Source: Candidatus Odinarchaeota archaeon
Lineage (GTDB): Archaea; Asgardarchaeota; JAGGXT01
Direction of reading: 5' to 3'
Assembly: GCA_021162905.1 (NCBI GenBank)
Contig: JAGGXT010000163.1
Coordinates: forward strand, 1 to 7,421
Length of the DNA stretch: 7,421 nucleotides
The notes under the pieces were generated by a model. The model did no database searches and was not told the origin of the DNA. It saw only the letters and a program-made list of their open reading frames with translations. Shown here in pieces: positions 6,372 to 7,421 of the stretch. Made by a program: the position numbers and the translations under genes. Each line of letters begins with the position of its first letter. The first letter of the stretch is position 1.

Positions 6372-7421
6372 GATAGATATTCTTAGAAAGATTTTCACAG
6401 ATTTTAATGGAGATTTTGACGCAAGATTGAGTCATGTTGCTAGTTCTTCAGGTGTAAGAACCGAGAAGGGAATGGTAATAGCTGGTCCGACAAGGTTTGT
6501 TTGCAGAATAAAAGTAAACTACAAAAAAGAATTGATGAAAAAGCTTAGAGAAGGGATGATTCTAGCTGTTAGAAACTTTAAAGCAAAAAACAACGAGAGG
6601 TATACTTTGATGGAAATTTCAAGGTTCTGGCCCGAACACTTTGGCCTAAAAGGAGTTTCAGATGAACTATATTATCCAATTCAAAGAGAAATCATAGAAC
6701 AATCATCTAAAGACTGGGATACAGATGATACCTCAACTATGATGATTCAACTAAATGCAATCCCAATAAACTATGATCTAATAGTAAGGGGAGACGAACT
6801 AGAGTTTGAAAATGGATGGACTTTCCCAATAATCGGAGAAAAGGTAAACATATTGAACAGGACCAGCATAGCATATCTATTCAACAAGGAAATCTTGAAG
6901 AAACTATTGAAAAAGGAAAAAATTACAATAAAAGATTTTGAAGAATACGAGCGAAAACTCAACAAAAAGAAAGTAAATCCAAGAATCGGAGTCATACAGA
7001 TGTTTACCGACGAAGAAATACCGTTACTCGTAGACTTTGAGGATTTGATCCGATATCACTTTGGAGTTTTCGCTTTCACTGGAGGCGGAAAGAGCAACTT
7101 GGTAGCTAACTTGATAAGAAAAGCGTATCACTACGAAAAAGACATTAAAATATTGATTTTTGATATTTCGTGTGAATATATCATTTTACTTTTAGACCTA
7201 CTCTGTAAAGAGGACTCAGTAAAAATAGTGTTGGATAAGGAAGTGAAAAATGTAGAAGAGTTAGATAAGTCTGTAGTCAAGCCTAAGATTTTTGAAAAAG
7301 AAGAGTTATTGAAAAAGATTAAGGAAAAACTGCATGAATTAATGAAAAGTAATAAAATAAAAGTTTTAAAATTAGAGGAAAAGAAAACTTATGGTATGAT
7401 TATTGACTTACTTACTAAAGC
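6349..7421 (+). CDS. HerA-like (DUF87) hexameric DNA translocase ATPase, partial (C-terminus beyond the right edge)
   Basis: HerA is a ring-shaped ATPase of the HerA-FtsK superfamily that pumps DNA and activates NurA. The frame runs open from the TTG at 6349 to the window end, 357 codons. Residues about 20-110 look like the N-terminal HAS-barrel (GDFDARLSHVASSSG, GPTRFVCRIKV, the strand MILAVRNFK). Residues about 110-235 link to the motor. Walker A is FTGGGKSN (243-250, Lys248, Ser249). It is followed by ILIFDISCEY (268-277), which aligns with the HerA DPHGEY box but has Ile-Ser-Cys in place of Pro-His-Gly. A charged helical segment (about 285-345) then begins, as in the HerA insertion region. 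Walker B and the arginine finger would lie past the edge. The start is supported by GGAGGGG 5 nt upstream; it overlaps the NurA-like gene by 23 bp in another frame, indicating translational coupling. Whether this is the housekeeping HerA or a specialised paralogue cannot be decided here; the NurA partner suggests the latter. Confidence 0.85.
   Translation, partial: MKDTEEVKIDILRKIFTDFNGDFDARLSHVASSSGVRTEKGMVIAGPTRFVCRIKVNYKKELMKKLREGMILAVRNFKAKNNERYTLMEISRFWPEHFGLKGVSDELYYPIQREIIEQSSKDWDTDDTSTMMIQLNAIPINYDLIVRGDELEFENGWTFPIIGEKVNILNRTSIAYLFNKEILKKLLKKEKITIKDFEEYERKLNKKKVNPRIGVIQMFTDEEIPLLVDFEDLIRYHFGVFAFTGGGKSNLVANLIRKAYHYEKDIKILIFDISCEYIILLLDLLCKEDSVKIVLDKEVKNVEELDKSVVKPKIFEKEELLKKIKEKLHELMKSNKIKVLKLEEKKTYGMIIDLLTK

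Noticed and set aside
6771..6995. Minus-strand open frame of 74 codons, Phe/Ser-rich
   Set aside because: It is the complement of the lysine-rich HerA-like coding sequence and has no independent support.
1..7421. CRISPR array, tRNA or rRNA genes
   Set aside because: No regularly spaced repeats and no cloverleaf or rRNA-like stretches were seen on either strand.

Overview
The window is AT-rich. It carries archaeal-type signals (Shine-Dalgarno sequences such as GGTGA and GGAGG, BRE/TATA-like boxes, frequent GTG and TTG starts) and archaeal protein families: a NurA-type nuclease, a HerA-type translocase and a COG1738 transporter. The best fit is a thermophilic archaeon of the Thermoproteota, possibly Sulfolobales-like. 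That placement is inferred from style and gene content, not from a marker gene.

Layout. Positions 1-4119 are all read on the minus strand. From upstream to downstream these are a queuosine-precursor (VUT/YhhQ) transporter gene split by a one-base frameshift (4119-3387), a small uncharacterised protein of 83 aa (3287-3036), a 379-bp gap that may hold gene debris, a P-loop/AAA-type ATPase with a C-terminal winged helix (2641-812), and an uncharacterised helical protein that runs off the left edge (803-1). The last two genes are 8 bp apart and the second has its own GGTGA site, so they form an operon. At 4120-4487 there is a divergent intergenic region. From 4488 to the right edge the plus strand carries an unusually long NurA-family nuclease with an inserted winged helix (4488-6371), overlapping by 23 bp a HerA/DUF87-type hexameric ATPase (6349 onwards, truncated by the window end).

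How the genes may work together. NurA and HerA form a nuclease-translocase complex in archaeal DNA end resection, and HerA-based pairs also recur in defence systems. This pair is atypical: the nuclease is about 627 aa instead of roughly 300-450 aa, it has an internal winged helix, and the visible neighbours are not rad50/mre11. The divergently transcribed ATPase plus helical protein is a possible partner module, but nothing in the sequence proves a link, and the transporter between them looks like an ordinary tRNA-modification gene. The most promising hypothesis is a specialised NurA-HerA system (DNA processing or anti-element defence), possibly with the ATPase-helical operon as a sensor or regulator. 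Conservation of synteny would decide this.
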